Below are positions 22,546-35,110 of a stretch of DNA of 64,000 bases, in pieces. The stretch comes from Odobenus rosmarus divergens (taxonomy: Eukaryota > Chordata > Mammalia > Carnivora > Odobenidae): NCBI RefSeq assembly GCF_000321225.1, contig NW_004450285.1, positions 4,710,654-4,774,653 on the forward strand. Reading direction: 5' to 3'. The first letter of the stretch is position 1, and the number at the start of each line of letters is the position of its first letter. Below the pieces are notes generated by a model. That model saw nothing but the letters and a program-made list of their open reading frames with translations. It did not search any database and was not told where the DNA came from. The translations under genes were made by a program, and so were the position numbers.

Positions 22546-24220
22546 TAATTGATCAAAAATATGACACTTTCCCTGTACTCTCCTTATTTATTTTGTTTCA
22601 CAAAACCTTGTGTGAACAGTAAAAAAATCTATGAAGGAAATTTAGGCAGAAAGTCCTGCTAATTCCATTAACATATGAACTGTTTTGTTTTTATTTACAC
22701 CTAGACCTTATCAATCTTAATTGCTTAAATATAGCCCTTGTTTAAGCTTATTTACTTATTGTTACTTTATGAATATTTATACATATGTTTCTCCTAATTA
22801 TGAATTTTTATGACTGCATTGACTCGATCTGCCAGAAATAGAAACTTCCTATTATAGACTATTTAAAGTATTTTCAATTTTCATTAATTCTTATTGAAAC
22901 AATTCGTATATTTAAACTGTACTGTATCTTTGGTACACAGTTTCTTAGGTTTACTATGTGCTTGGGAAAAGAATGTAACACATGTTTTCTGTCTCTGACC
23001 TTTAGCAAACCCAGAGAAAAGTACAACTTTTCATGACAGTGTGTCAACCTACTTACCTGCACATTAATGTACACTTACTCTGCCTCAAGCCCGAGTGACA
23101 TTACATTTCTTTTCAGAAGGTTAAGTTGGTAAGGTCTCGACAACTGAACTCTTGGTTGAAATTGAACATTTGGATCTACCATGATTTCTTACTTCTTTGT
23201 CACAGAACTTGACATATCTGTAACAGGAGTAAGAGAAAATTTTTGGCCTTTATACCCAAGCTTTGTAGGTTTCACTGTGGATTTTACTGTCTCCTTCTTC
23301 CCCACTCGTGACACTTCCATCTATCCCTGGAGCTTTTACATTTCACAATAACTATAGTTTAATGATGAGTGAGCAGACTAAAACAAATAAGAACTCCAGT
23401 AGGGAAGTGTCACAAGCTAATACTTCCTTAATTCTGACCCAATACTGTGACCAGCAGTTCCTTCAATCCATGTATTTTTGTTTTGATTCCCCAAATAATA
23501 TTTATTCTAGAATGTTAGGACTCAAGGGTTCTCGTTGGCTATATAAGTTAAAGCAGGAGCTGTGTTTTTAAATGACAGATCTAAATGCAAAATATAGATA
23601 GCTATGGCCCCATGAGTAATCCCAGTGAGGATTAAGGTGTCAAAGTAAAATAATTAAATATGAGGCACAAAAAGATAAATTTAATCAGTGCTTACAGCCA
23701 ATTACATTTTGGCAGAATGTTACTACTATTTCTAAAAACCATTTGATTTGCATTTAAGTGATTAAAAGGAAGAGTTACAAGGTAATTGGGATGTCCTAAT
23801 TTCATTAATCATTTTTTTTTCTCAGTACTTCATTCGAAAATTGTCAAGAAAAGAAATAATGCTTAAAAAGTGAAAAGGAAAGTTTGGAAATCTTTAAAGA
23901 ATAAAAAATCACCTTTTCTTGAAGAATGAATAATTTTCATAGTCAAATATTAAGTTGCTGTTTATTTTTTAATTAAGTAGTTGCATGTAACTAAATGTTT
24001 TGAGCTCAGTACTTTCATGGGGGCAATCTACATTGTAGAAATATTATTATTATTTTTAACTATAAAATTTTTCAGCAGAGCCCAGAAGATAAGTAGTCTC
24101 TTTTCTTAGTTCCAAGTACAACAATATTCCTTAAAAGCTTAGTGAAATTCTGGAATGAGGGCCCTTAACAAGAAGCTTCAAGCATAAATATTCTAGCATT
24201 TCTTTTTTTAAAAAATCAGT
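22546..24220. other. Unique DNA, no gene seen
   Basis: No repeat or gene recognised. Frames at 22874-23074 minus and 23308-23571 plus are unsupported. Confidence 0.45.
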
Positions 24221-24224
24221 GGGA

Positions 24225-24740
24225 TGGAAGTATGATTGACATGCAAATAGCTGTTCATACTAATGTATGTATACAACTTAATGAATTTGGAGAGAATATA
24301 TACCTTTGAAACCATCACCACAATTCATGCCATGAACATATGTATCACCTCCCAATTGTTTCCAACTTCCAACCTCGTTTATTTTTCAGTATTATTATTT
24401 TAGTTAACACTACTGTAGGGCGCCTGGGTGGCTCAGTTGGTTAAGCGACTGCCTTAGGCTCAGGTCATGATCCTGGAGTCCCAGGATGGAGTTCCACATC
24501 GGGCTCCCTGCTCAGCAGGGAGTCTGCTTCTCCCTCTGACCCTCTTCCCTCTCGTGCTCTCTGTCTCTCATTCTCTCTCTCTCAAATAAATAAATAAAAT
24601 CTTTAAAAAAATAAAAAAATAAAAAAACCACTACTGTATTGTATAATTAAAAATTTGCTAAGAGCATAGATCTTAGGTGTTCTTATCACAAAAATAATAA
24701 GTAAATATTCCAGCATTTCTCTGCTTGCTTGTAAGGCTTA
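24225..24740. mobile_element. Ancient L1 3' UTR with an internal inversion, split by a SINE
   Basis: 24225-24390 is antisense L1 3' UTR ('GACATGCAAATAGC', 'GAAACCATCACCACAATTCA'). From about 24400 the sequence is sense 3' UTR ('AGTTAACACTACTGTA', then after the SINE 'TTGTATAATTAAAAATTTGC', 'AGAGCATAGATCTTAGGTGT'). The arrangement fits an inverted 5' part beside a normal 3' part, as in twin priming, but two adjacent fragments are also possible. Confidence 0.5.
24418..24628 (+). mobile_element. can-SINE, young-looking
   Basis: Head GGGCGCCTGGGTGGCTCAG, long body with CTCATTCTCTCTCTCTC before the tail. TSD CACTACTGTA at 24408-24417 and 24629-24638. Confidence 0.95.
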
Positions 24741-25690
24741 AACAGTTTTATATTCTGCCACTAAAATGACCAACTTGAGTTTAATCACCAAAATTAATAG
24801 AGCAGAGTAAATTCATCAATATGATTATCTCCTCTTAAAATTTTTTCTATGTGAAAAATAATAAAATATGCACTGCTACCTACCAGATGTAAAAATATTT
24901 TTTAAATAAAAGTATTCTGATGAACACAGATAAGTGTTCATTCGAAAATATCCTTTTCTTAAGGATAATCAGTTAAACATCAGTATTGTTTAATGTGAAG
25001 GACAATATTATTTCCCCTGGATCTCACTAAAGGAGGGATATGAAGAGTCAATTATACAATATAGTCAACATTTATGACATTATAGATACACTGGTATTAT
25101 CTGTTAAGATATATTATCACTGATTATTAAAGTTCTATCTTTGTGCCTGAACAGTCAGTTATTGACGTGGACAGTCCTTTGTACTTTACCAATATGAAAT
25201 TACAATAAAAGATTAAATTGCAGAGGTGTCTAAAATGTCCTTGAAATGAAAAGAGAAAATGGTTCAGACCATATTCAAAAGTTAATATATATTTTTCATC
25301 ACAGGAAAAAAATGAATTAGCTTTGTATTCATTATACAGCCTTTGAAATAATCTTCAATTAAACAGACAATAGATTGCCAAGTCCTATAGAGATAAAACC
25401 TCAATCTTACATAGAATATTTTCTACCATTTACTTACTTGTCATGCTTTAGTGTTCTCTGCCTCTTTTAGCTCCTGCTAATATCTGGAAAAGGGAGAGGT
25501 AATGGAATAGGCTTTTTCATTTCTGAAGAACCTATCATAAGATTACTTCATATTAGCATTAGATATGCCAACTTTTGTTGATTAAGGAGTGCAGAGATGT
25601 GAGAACATTTCCCTCTAGAAGTGTTCTATAAACAAAACTGTGTCATTTATTCTCAAATTAAGTTGGCAAATATAGCACATTAATTATAAT
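24741..25690. other. Unique DNA, no gene seen
   Basis: AT-rich, nothing recognised. Confidence 0.45.
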
Positions 25691-25694
25691 AATC

Positions 25695-25890
25695 TGAGGT
25701 ATGTATAGATGCCAAACTCTATAATAACCATTTTACATGAATTCTCTAATTTAAACTTTATAACAACCCTTTGAGTTGGGTACTATCATTGAGCCTCACT
25801 CCGCAGGTGAGCAGACTGTTTCTAAGAAGTTATATGTTCCCAAATTCACATGGCTGTAAGAGGCAGAGTCAGGATTTATACAGAGGAGGT
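25695..25890 (+). mobile_element. Ancient MIR/L2-age repeat fragment
   Basis: 'TTTACATGAATTCTCTAATT', 'TATAACAACCCTTTGAG' and 'CACATGGCTGTAAGAGGCAG' follow the same ancient family as 18885-19140. Confidence 0.55.
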
Positions 25891-28100
25891 CTTTGGACTT
25901 TGATGTGTGAAGAGGTTTAACAGGAAGGCTGATGGAATGAGATCTCTAGACCCTAAAAGGTGCCTAATTAGTTGATCCATCTAGACATCTATTCTTGCAC
26001 TCAACAAATATTTCTCAAACTCCACTTTGTGCAAGTCAGTGAGCAAAGTGCAGAAGCAACAATAACTGAATTAAACATGGCCTCAAATATCATGAGCATT
26101 TAGTTCAGTAGAGGTTAAAAACTAATTAAAAAAAGCAATTTTAACGTAGTTTTAAATGTCAGTGTGTTAAGAACTATGATGGGGATTTGACTGGATAATA
26201 TATTTTGTGATTTTTTAATTTATAAAGACTGAGGACCCAGTGAAGTTCTGGGTGGGTTTCTTCCTGGAAAGGGGTTTGCTAGCTCTTATTTGTAAATGTT
26301 ATTGTTGACAATGTTTGGGGCCCTATGAAGAATTGGAAAATAGGGTTCTTGTAGGCCGTAGACTGGTTAGAAAAGCTGAAGAAGACTAGGAGACACTGAA
26401 CTGAAGGGTCTGAGGAAGTGTATTGAGCAAAAGTGAAGGGCAACAGGGAATCGCGGGAATCTCACCGAATACCTTCTGAGCAGGGCACCAGATGTGTCCT
26501 CAGAGCGAAGGCTCAACATTTATACAAATAAAATAATGAGACATGGAACAAGTGGAGGGACCTTGGATGCTAATGGTGTGTGTTTAAGGCATTGGGATCA
26601 GGGAGGGGAGGGCTGTGTGCTATGCACCATTTACTTAAAAGAGAGTCAGTAGCTAACTGAGTAGCAGTAGCAGTATAATAGCACAGGAGTGACCGTCTGC
26701 AGAGACCTCTAATGGCATGTAATTTGGGCAGAAGTACATCTGAGGACATACATCTTTTATGTGCTGTTTGAGGTTAAGTAAATAGAAGCATTATTTAACT
26801 AGGAAAGATAGAGCCCTTGGAGGATCAGGTATGAAACCACATGGGTCACATACGCTTGACTCCAAGGTCAAATGGGATGTTTTATGGGGCATCCTTATGT
26901 CGTTTATAGTGGATTACTAGGATTGTAAGTACCTGATGTGATAGTGGATTTATACCATTGTGGGATTATTTTTGATGTTAGCTGGCAAACGTTTAGAAAT
27001 CTGTTTTCTAAGGTGGGAAATTTGGTGAAAGAAGGCTGCTGGTTAGAGGCCTATCAGAACATCATCCATGCTGTATTCTATTTGTCTCCTTATTGTCTGA
27101 CACATAAATGGTGATGATCTTGTACCTCTGTATCCTTAGTGTCCAATTATATTCTTGGGACATAGTTGGTGCCAGTAAATTTTTGCAAAAATAACCACAT
27201 GAATGCATGGAAGGCAATCTGAGGCCCAAATTATCACAAATATAAAGTTTTCAACTGGTACATTCAATCTGATGGGTTTCATGGGGTTTATTCTTACTTG
27301 TCTTACAGAAACTCACATGCCTGGCAGTCTATCTTTTTGTATTCAACAAAACCTGGTACAAAAGAAGTCAGTTGCTAGTCATAACTTAAAAATATAGCTC
27401 AAAGCCAGAGTGCTGCATCTCCTGGGGGCAGTCTTATATTTCATCACTATCGTCTGACAGATGTTATTCCTCAAGTATTAGTGATTGGGTTGAAGAGATG
27501 TTTTGATGTCTGGGAGCCTTTTCAGTGGCCCTGAAGTCAGGGCACATAGTGATCCGAGAGGATCCCGGGGGTTCCTAGCATAGTAGAATATTGATCTGAG
27601 GGTAGCAGCAGTCTCTCTGGATGCTCAGGAGAGCTAATTCAGCTTTAAAATTTGTGGGGAAACTTTTGCCATGTTCTCAGCGGCAAATGCCTAGAAAAAT
27701 ATGGATTTCAAGAGCCAATGTGGAGGTAATGTCGTAGCTTGTAACCTCTCCAAATGGAAATGTAGTCAATTTTCTCATACATTTTCTAATCATATATTTA
27801 GTGACTCTTTTAGTTGTCTTTTGTCTTTTCTCACTCCACACTTTATTTCACATTTCCACAATAGTATCTCTCTAGATACAAATCCAATTATGCTATTTCT
27901 TGCTTAAAAACCTTCAATTAAAAATAAAAACAGAGCCATCAAACTCAAAAGTATTTAGAGTTATTACTAAACTAAACAGTGGAGTTACAGAGATTATTCA
28001 CAGTCGAATCATGTCTTACTGAGGGAGAAAGACAAGTGTAAATGAAACAATAGATGACGAGTGTGTAATAGAAGTGTGTGTAGGACGAGGAGCATGCAGG
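25891..28100. other. Mostly unassigned DNA, possible old LTR sequence
   Basis: 25985-26105 resembles the ancient 'CAACAAATATTTATTGAGC' repeat. 26220-27000 has the uneven composition and 'AATAAAATAA' (26526-26535) of a decayed LTR, but no termini or TSD could be found. Frames at 27203-27397 and 27701-27907 are unsupported. Confidence 0.35.
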
Positions 28101-28109
28101 GGGCTAGTG

Positions 28110-28510
28110 GTGTCGATCAAGGGCAAGGTTGGAGGTAATGGCAAAGAAAGAGCATTTCATAGAGAGACGTTTGTATTATATCTTGAGTAAGTGAACTGAA
28201 ATTTACTGAGATGAAAATTGGGGGAGAATCCATGGAAAAGGATGGACAAAGGTACAGAGGTGCAGAAAAGCAATTTAAGCCAGGAAACCAAACAGTTTGG
28301 TGTAACTTGCTGTCAGGTTGAAAACAAAGGTAATGAGAGAGCTGATGCTGGACTATATGGAAGAGGCTGCTCTACCTCAATTATCTAGTAGGTCCCAGGA
28401 GCAGTTTTTGTGGGTTGCAGAAAACCATCAAAGGGGTTGAAGTCATGAAAATCTATAATCTAGTGTGTGCTTTGAAAGAGCACTCTGATCACAGTGTAGT
28501 GTGTGGAATA
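28110..28510 (+). mobile_element. Ancient LINE-age repeat fragment
   Basis: 'AAAGGTACAGAGGTGCAG', 'GAAAGAGCACTCTGATCACA' and 'GGTTGAAGTCATGAAAATC' are colinear with the widespread ancient repeat running from 'GCAAAGGCCCTGAGG' to 'GGATCACTCTGGCTGC'. Family not assigned. Confidence 0.45.
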
Positions 28511-28984
28511 GAAGAGATGAGAGGCAGAACCAGATGAGAACTCATGAAAAATTAGCTTCTCGCCACTTACCAGGTACACCACTGTAAATTTACTCTACCA
28601 ATAAAGTGCTGCTTATAGAAATCAGGCTTGCATTTATATTGGAGGAAGGGGGGACTCGTGGAGTAAAGATCTGGAAAGCTGCAGCAGAAATAATTATGAG
28701 TGACTTCTGCAAATGAGTAGAGATGCTGCAAAAGCATCTTTTTTTGTGGGAAGTCACAAAAATCGTCATTGGCTGCTGCAGTCATCAAATCTGAGCTTAT
28801 AGCAAGACTTTAGTAAGTGACTGACCTTCCTGACCTGTGAGAATATTGGCTTCTAGCTTATGGCACTTTCTAAATCTTGCTTGAATTTTGTGCATTGGCA
28901 AATGTTAATCCAGAACCTTAAAGCAAATGGTTGTGAATGGAAGATGACCACAGATCACTGAACACAGTGGTAAAGTACAGACTC
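28511..28984. other. Unique DNA, no gene seen
   Basis: The minus frame at 28567-28788 has no support. Confidence 0.45.
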
Positions 28985-29215
28985 CTGTGGCTCAAAACAC
29001 AAGACGCTTGAGTATCAAACTCCAGCTCACCTTTCTGCCTCTAGATGCCTAAACTGGCTCCTTACACTCACTCCTCGAAACCTGTGCTTCAAACACAGAC
29101 TGCTATTCCCTCCACTTTGTTCAAATTTCCTTCCCCTCTCTGTTTCTGAGCTCTTCTACTTCATTCAAGGTCCTTGCCAAGGTTTTCAGGTAAGAAATCT
29201 TCCCTTAATGTCAAG
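28985..29215 (+). mobile_element. L2 fragment
   Basis: 'CCTCCACTTTGTTCAAATTT', 'CTTCTACTTCATTCAAGGTC' and 'AAGAAATCTTCCCTTAATG' follow the L2 3' region. Confidence 0.5.
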
Positions 29216-29224
29216 AGCAGCATT

Positions 29225-29690
29225 AGCTTACCTTTCTCTGTTGCATTGCTTAGGGTCAAATCCAAGCATCACAGAACAGCCTACGACAGTGGCTGAAATA
29301 GGTAAGGATTTTTTATATATTACACAACCAGAGATTCAAGGGAAGGGTGGTAGTTAAGCATCGACATGGGAAATCAACGTATGTTCCGCCATTTTTAATA
29401 TGTGGCTTTGTGGTCTTTATGGTTACAACACAGATGGCCCCAAGCCAGGCATCACATTCACATTCCAGGGAGGAGGAAGAAAAGGGAACAGGCAGCCCCA
29501 GCTCATGTCTGCTTACATTTCATTGATCGGAATTGAATAGCAAAGCAATTCCTGTCTGCAGTGGGTCTAGGTAATTGGTTTTTAGTCTAATAATCATTTT
29601 TTGTCTAATAGATCTCTATGGAAAAAAATTAGTAAGGGAAAGGAGTAACCATAGATGTGGGGTAACATACAGTATTTGCCACACTATATT
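29225..29690. mobile_element. Ancient repeat fragment (same family as 20700-21036)
   Basis: 'CAGTGGCTGAAATAGGTAAGG', here shortened by divergence, 'GCCATTTTTAATATGTGGCT', 'CCAGGCATCACATTCACATT', 'CTGCTTACATTTCATTG' occur in the order of that old family. No ends seen. Confidence 0.5.
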
Positions 29691-31720
29691 TCTCAAAGTA
29701 CTTTGAATAAAACACTTTACACAAGTGTCAGAATTATTTACGTGCTCTTGTCTGTCTCACTGTCAGAATCACAGGGCCAGTGGCAATGTCTCATTCATCT
29801 TTCTATCTGAAACATGTAGAATATTATGGCAAAAAGGGGTCACTGCCATGTGGGAATATATTGAGATTTTAATAAGATAGAACTAAGTACTGTTTAGTAA
29901 GTAGGTTCAACTAGCATATGAAAACCTCAACTCCCCCAAAGGATAGGATGTGATATTAAGTGATTGGCATACTGTGTCCATAGCTGGCAATACAGATGAC
30001 AGAGACTTCAATAAAGTAGAAATAAGTATTATAACCACCCCCGACTAGTTGAGCTATGAGCCTATGAATTATATTTTCAGATTAAAAAGTACTTACCTAG
30101 TTTGTTGGTGATCCTGTCATTTTGATTCAGAGTATAAGTGATGATGCCATTAACACTATATGCTTTTTAAAATGCCATATTCCTTAATCTATGCTAGGAC
30201 TGATAGCTTTATTTATTAGAGATACTAAATAAACCAAAATCATATCCTGTACTTTCTTTATTCAGCAATTTTGAATTCTGGGTCACATCACACCGTATTT
30301 TTTATCTCTATGAATCTCTATGAGAATGAGTTTGTCTCTGAAAAGGAGATGATTTGACAACCCAAACACCATTTTATTACAACAAAAAGGAAAATTATAG
30401 ACTTTATTAATGAGAAGCATTTTTTGAGTGGCTGAATAATTTGAAACTATGATAGATTCAAGGACTTTTGAATCAATTCTTTTAAATTCACTTAATAATA
30501 CACAAAATTTGTATATTGTAGCTTGCATCACATACTTTACAGTTCTATAAAAATCAAATTTCAAGACATTTTCAGAGAAAGCCCCATCAACTAATTATTT
30601 GGATTTTGGTTTTGGTTGTGTCCTCCCCTGACACTGTCTCCAGTTCTCTCCTGTATCCTCGTCTCCTATATAATGTGGTGTGTCTTTTATAACTGTTGTT
30701 ATAACTTCATGTTCTTGCTGGTTTAAGAAAAATCTGCAATTATTGAATGATTATTTATTCTTCTCAAGGGAAAATAGTCAATAGTTCTTAACTGATTGCG
30801 CTTTGGAATAACTTATCAAACCATCCTTGAGAATATTGTATTAAGTCCTTTAATTAATGAGTTACTGTATTTTTGTAAGTAGCACTGACATTCCTAGAAA
30901 AAAAGATAGGTGGAGTTACACATTATGACATAGGAGGTTTTCTTAGTATTTACCAGTATGTGTGGTCCGTGCAGAATTTTAAATACTTATTTGTGCTTTA
31001 CATACGTTCATTTTAAATATGCATAAATACATAATCCACACCCTGTCTTTAATATGTGGCATCACCCAGATCTGGTCCTTTCCAAATTAACAAAGACTTC
31101 CTTGCTTTGATCAATTATCACTTAGGCCTGGCGGCATAAAAGAAGATAAGAAAGTATTACTATTGGCACTAGGTCACTACTAAAAACTATATAAATTCAT
31201 CCATATAAGCAGTTTGCTATTGTTGACTTATTATTGATTAATCATTGATGCTAAATTACTCCCATTTAATTGGGGGTATTAAAAGGCATATTTTAGTGTC
31301 TGTCACTATTTCAAATGAAAATGAGATGATAATGATTGTATTTGTCAGGAGATGACCTTTTGGGAGGACTATTCAGAAATGAAAGGTACATGCTGTCATC
31401 CAACAGACATGCTTGCAGGAACATATCCCTGGTGTATTGTTTTTGCTTTTGTTTAGGTATAATATTTATGAGCGTGTATCTCTCTCCTTCTCCATCTCTC
31501 CACCTTTGATTCATCTCTCTACCTCTCTATTATATAAAATTTCTCTTGCATATAGATAGCTGAATTTGTAATAAAAAGAACACTGCATGGGCTATTAGGA
31601 CAGTTGATGCTTAAGTCTGGATTTATCCTCATCTTGGAGCTTTTAAAAAGTCATCTGGACTTTTGATTTCTCAGTTTCTTCATTAATAAAATAAAAGAAT
31701 AAATTGTTCATCATTTTATT
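29691..31720. other. Unique DNA, no gene seen
   Basis: AT-rich. Minus frames at 30283-30564 and 31311-31514 show no family resemblance. Confidence 0.45.
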
Positions 31721-31724
31721 TCTA

Positions 31725-31860
31725 AAACTAGAATGTCAGCTGCACCAGAATAAAAACTTAATCTGGTTTATTTACTGCTGTATCCCAGCACCCAAAACAG
31801 TGCTTTGAATGCAGGAGGTTCTCAATAAATATTTTTGAATTAATTAATAAATTCTAGTTA
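31725..31860 (+). mobile_element. L2 3'-terminal fragment
   Basis: 'TTTACTGCTGTATCCCAGCA', 'AAACAGTGCTTTGAATGCAG' and 'CTCAATAAATATTTTTGAAT' are the L2 3' end in order. Confidence 0.75.
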
Positions 31861-32019
31861 TTCAAAATCAAATCTCAATTTTTATTATAAGGAGAGAAAG
31901 CAATATTTCTAACACATGTGAATAGGGGCATAAAAAGTATACAGTACAAACATCTCTAATCCCACCACACCATAGAAGCAAGAGAGTAGGACCAATTTCA
32001 TAGAACTCTGCTGTGTCCT

Positions 32020-32165
32020 TGTTACAGGATTGCAGGGTTCTTGTTTCATGGAGTCGAAGAATGAATCGTGCAGACACCAAAGGGTGAAGTGATAGTTTAT
32101 TAACTGAAGGTGAGAACAGAAAGAAAGCTCTCTAGAGTGAGAGGGGTCCCATCTGGGTCACCAAA
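32020..32165 (-). mobile_element. Retroviral leader with PBS-like site and a second R/U5-like stretch
   Basis: Directly downstream, in minus-strand sense, of the LTR at 32166-32759. A primer-binding-site-like TGGTGACCCAGATGGGA (complement of about 32147-32163) begins two bases after the LTR end. Beyond it lies another LTR-like end with AATAAA (32096-32101) and 'CCCTTTGGTGTCTGCACGAT'. It may be leader sequence or the end of a second LTR joined by recombination. Confidence 0.55.
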
Positions 32166-32759
32166 TGATGGAATTTTGGAATGTTGGTGAGGTCCGGAGC
32201 CGATGGCCAAGAAAAAATTCTTGAGAGGTCTTTGGTGCAAGAAGGTGATTTTATTAAAGCCCGGGGATAGGACCTGTGGGCAGAAAGAGCTGCACTGGGG
32301 TCATAAGAAGTGGTCCATTATACACTTTCAAGTTGCGAGGGGGTTAGGGATAGCATAAGTCCCTGAGGAATTTTGGAAACAAGGTTTCCAGGACCTTGAG
32401 GGGACCCACTATTGTTAGGAAAATGTCATTTATTACTATTTAGTAAACCCTCAGTCATGAGACCCCTCGGATGTATATTGGTGGGTCATATACTTGAGGG
32501 ATGATTGCCAACATACATCTTGGGGGGAGGGGGGTAGAGATAATGGAAGTTTCCCAAGGAATTTTTATATGTTCAAGTAGACTTCCAAGATCCTGGGGGT
32601 CAGGCTAAGATTGCCTTTTGCCCTTAACAAAGTGTCAACAACATCCAGGCAGTTGAGTCCCTAGAGGAATGTCACTCTTCCTGTTACAAGGACTTGTCAA
32701 TGGACTGTAAGTAGTAAGGAAATTGAATAACCTTTCTTCTGCCTTTGTTTCCCACATCA
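32166..32759 (-). mobile_element. Endogenous retrovirus LTR (class I/gamma-like)
   Basis: 594 bp with inverted ends, TGATGTGGGAAAC at its 5' end (right, on the minus strand) and ATTCCATCA at its 3' end (left). AATAAA lies at 32250-32255, about 85 bases before the 3' end. A PBS-like site follows immediately, so this is a 5' LTR with a little internal sequence, the rest of the provirus being lost. No TSD is seen, as expected if the 3' LTR is gone. No retroviral coding sequence remains. Confidence 0.72.
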
Positions 32760-33039
32760 TCCTGACTGTATTTCAGTCTGTTTCGATTTCCTCATGAGTA
32801 ACATTCTCCTGATTTTGTATTTCATATTCTTTTACATTTCTTGACTGTTTCATCACCTGTAACCTTATTCCTAAAATATGTCACTTATTTTTATATAATT
32901 TGGAACTTTTTATAAATAGAATAATGTTTCTTTCATGATGTGATTTATGCTGAACACCATATTTGAGATATCCATCTATGGGGATACAATTTATATATTT
33001 TCACTATAATTTGAATTCTTCATTCTGTTTCATTGCTCT
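32760..33039. other. Unassigned AT-rich DNA
   Basis: Nothing recognised. Confidence 0.4.
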
Positions 33040-33660
33040 GTTTCCCTGTTTTTGTGCTTATAGACACTATCTTAATTATGGTATCATTTTAACATAAAAA
33101 TATTTGACAGGTCTTAATATCTCACATGGTGTGTCTCCTTCCCTATTATTTTCCAGGTGTGTCTTGGTCCTTCTTGGGTATTTTCTCATTCAAAAACACA
33201 TTAGATTCTGCTTATTCAAGTTCCAAAATCTCTCTGTATTTTTATTGGAATGCCACTGAATCTACAGAGCATTTGGGAGTAATTGAATTGTTATTTTATT
33301 ATTTTTCCTTCTCATGAAAATGAAATATAGTCTTCTAATTTTTTTACATAATCTTTTGAAACACACTTTACATTTTTATCCCTGCATTTCATGGCTGCAA
33401 TATGGATGTTTTTACAAGTCAGTCTTTAATTTTTTCACTTGTCTTTTTTAGCTATGTCTAATCTGGTCTTTTAACTCATTTGTGAAATTAATTTCAGTTA
33501 TTGAAATTATTTCATTATTAGAAGTTATATTTGTTCTTAAAATTTTTTTCTTAGTAATTTATAAAAAGTTTTTTTCCTTGATCAAATTTTTCAGTTTCTC
33601 TTTTTTCAACATGTAAATGTTTTTATTATATATTCCATATCCAGTAATTTCAGTATCTAA
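33040..33660 (-). mobile_element. Ancient L1M ORF2-region fragment, antisense
   Basis: 'CAGGTGTGTCTTGGTCCTTC', 'GGAATGCCACTGAATCTACA' and 'GCATTTGGGAGTAATTGAAT' resemble the antisense L1 RT-distal block ('GGGATTGCATTGAATCTATAG'). Strongly diverged. Confidence 0.5.
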
Positions 33661-34720
33661 AAACTGTGTATTTTATTTCTTTCTGTTGTTTCTTTGGGTA
33701 TTATGGTGCATTATTTGTGTGGATTGTGATTCTGTGTCATAATTTATGTTCTTAGAAATTTTTTTAGCGATGAATTCCTGAGAACTGTTAACCCAAAAAG
33801 GATTTGCCTTTGCTTCTGCCAGGTCCCTAGGAATGCTGTTAACAATAATCACTTTATAATTAAGATTTCTGTTTAAGGATTTTTGAACCATCCAAGTACG
33901 GGAATTTGCGAGCACAGATTTGAGGAGGGCCAAATTATGGGGAGAGAATATATCTGCTTCTAGACCCAGTAAAATTTAATTGTAAGTTTTCTAAAGTAAA
34001 TGCTCGAATAAAAGGGAGGGCAGGGGGCCTAGAATCAGTAAGAAGCCTAAGATTTAGTCAAGCTGAGGGCCACCCCTAAGTTCCTAATCAATTTCCTGGT
34101 CAATCCCAGGAAGAAGGAGAAACACAGGAAAAGCTGAAGTTATTTTTATTTCCCATTAGATTGATAGTATATGATTCACAGAGTCAGAAATAATGTCATT
34201 GCACAAAATATAAAACTTGGCTTTTTGCACACCTGGTCTGGCTACTGAGATTCATTAACACACACAGTAAAGATGTGTGCTGCTCTTCCCTCCTGCACAG
34301 CAGTTTATTTGAAGTTCACTGTCACACTGAACATGTACTGCTTTAAGCTTCAGCATTATTCAGTGGTCTCTTGTCAGACTCACTAACTTGGGGGTGGAAT
34401 TAATACTCCAGGGCCCACCCCTCCTTACCTCTCACGCCATACCCTGTATACACATTAAAAAGGAACCTCAGAATCACCAGTGATCTTTGCCTTCACTTTT
34501 ATTATGGATTTCTAATTGTCTCATCAGTCCAGTAATGGGTTTACAATTATGCTTTTTATATTTTATGCAGCATTCTGAATTTTTTTCAATGGTAGTGTTA
34601 TTGAAGAAATACCATAGTGCTGAAAATGAAAATCTCTATCTCAGGTTTTTGTTTTTTGCTTTTTTTTTAGAATGAACAAAATCTACCAAAAGTGATTGTA
34701 AACCTACAGTCATTTTTCCT
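33661..34720. other. Unique DNA, no gene seen
   Basis: Frames at 33673-33933 minus and 34487-34675 plus have no support. Confidence 0.4.
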
Positions 34721-34860
34721 GTATTTATTGAGTTCATCATATGTGTCATATATTATGCCAGGTATCAAAGACAGAAAGAATGGGATAGGATCTGCCTTCT
34801 TGGAGCTCACAATCTCCAGGCAGGGAGAATCTCAGAAACCTAGTCAATTGTAATAGAAAA
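34721..34860 (+). mobile_element. Ancient LINE-age repeat fragment
   Basis: 'GTATTTATTGAGTTCATCAT', 'GCCAGGTATCAAAGACAG', 'TTCTTGGAGCTCACAATCTC' follow the 'TATTGAGCACCTACTATGTGCC ... CATGGAGCTCACATTC' repeat. Confidence 0.6.
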
Positions 34861-34890
34861 CCGTTCTGTGGGAACTTTGTGGACCACTTT

Positions 34891-35096
34891 TTTTTTTTAA
34901 GATTTTATTCATTTATTTAAGAGAGAGAGCATGAGTGAGAGAGCACAAGCAGGGGGAGCAGCAGAGGGAGAGGGAGAGGGAAAAGCAGACTCCCCCCCTG
35001 AGCAGGGAGCTTGATGTGGGGTTCCATATCAAGACCCTGAGATCATGACCTGAGCCAAAGGCAGCTGCTTAACTGACTGAGCCACCCAGGCGCCCC
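34891..35096 (-). mobile_element. can-SINE
   Basis: Poly-T and AAGATTTTATTCATTTATTT at the left, GAGCCACCCAGGCGCCCC at the right. TSD TTGTGGACCACTTT (34877-34890) and TTGAGGACCGCTTT (35097-35110), two mismatches. Confidence 0.95.
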
Positions 35097-35110
35097 TTGA
35101 GGACCGCTTT

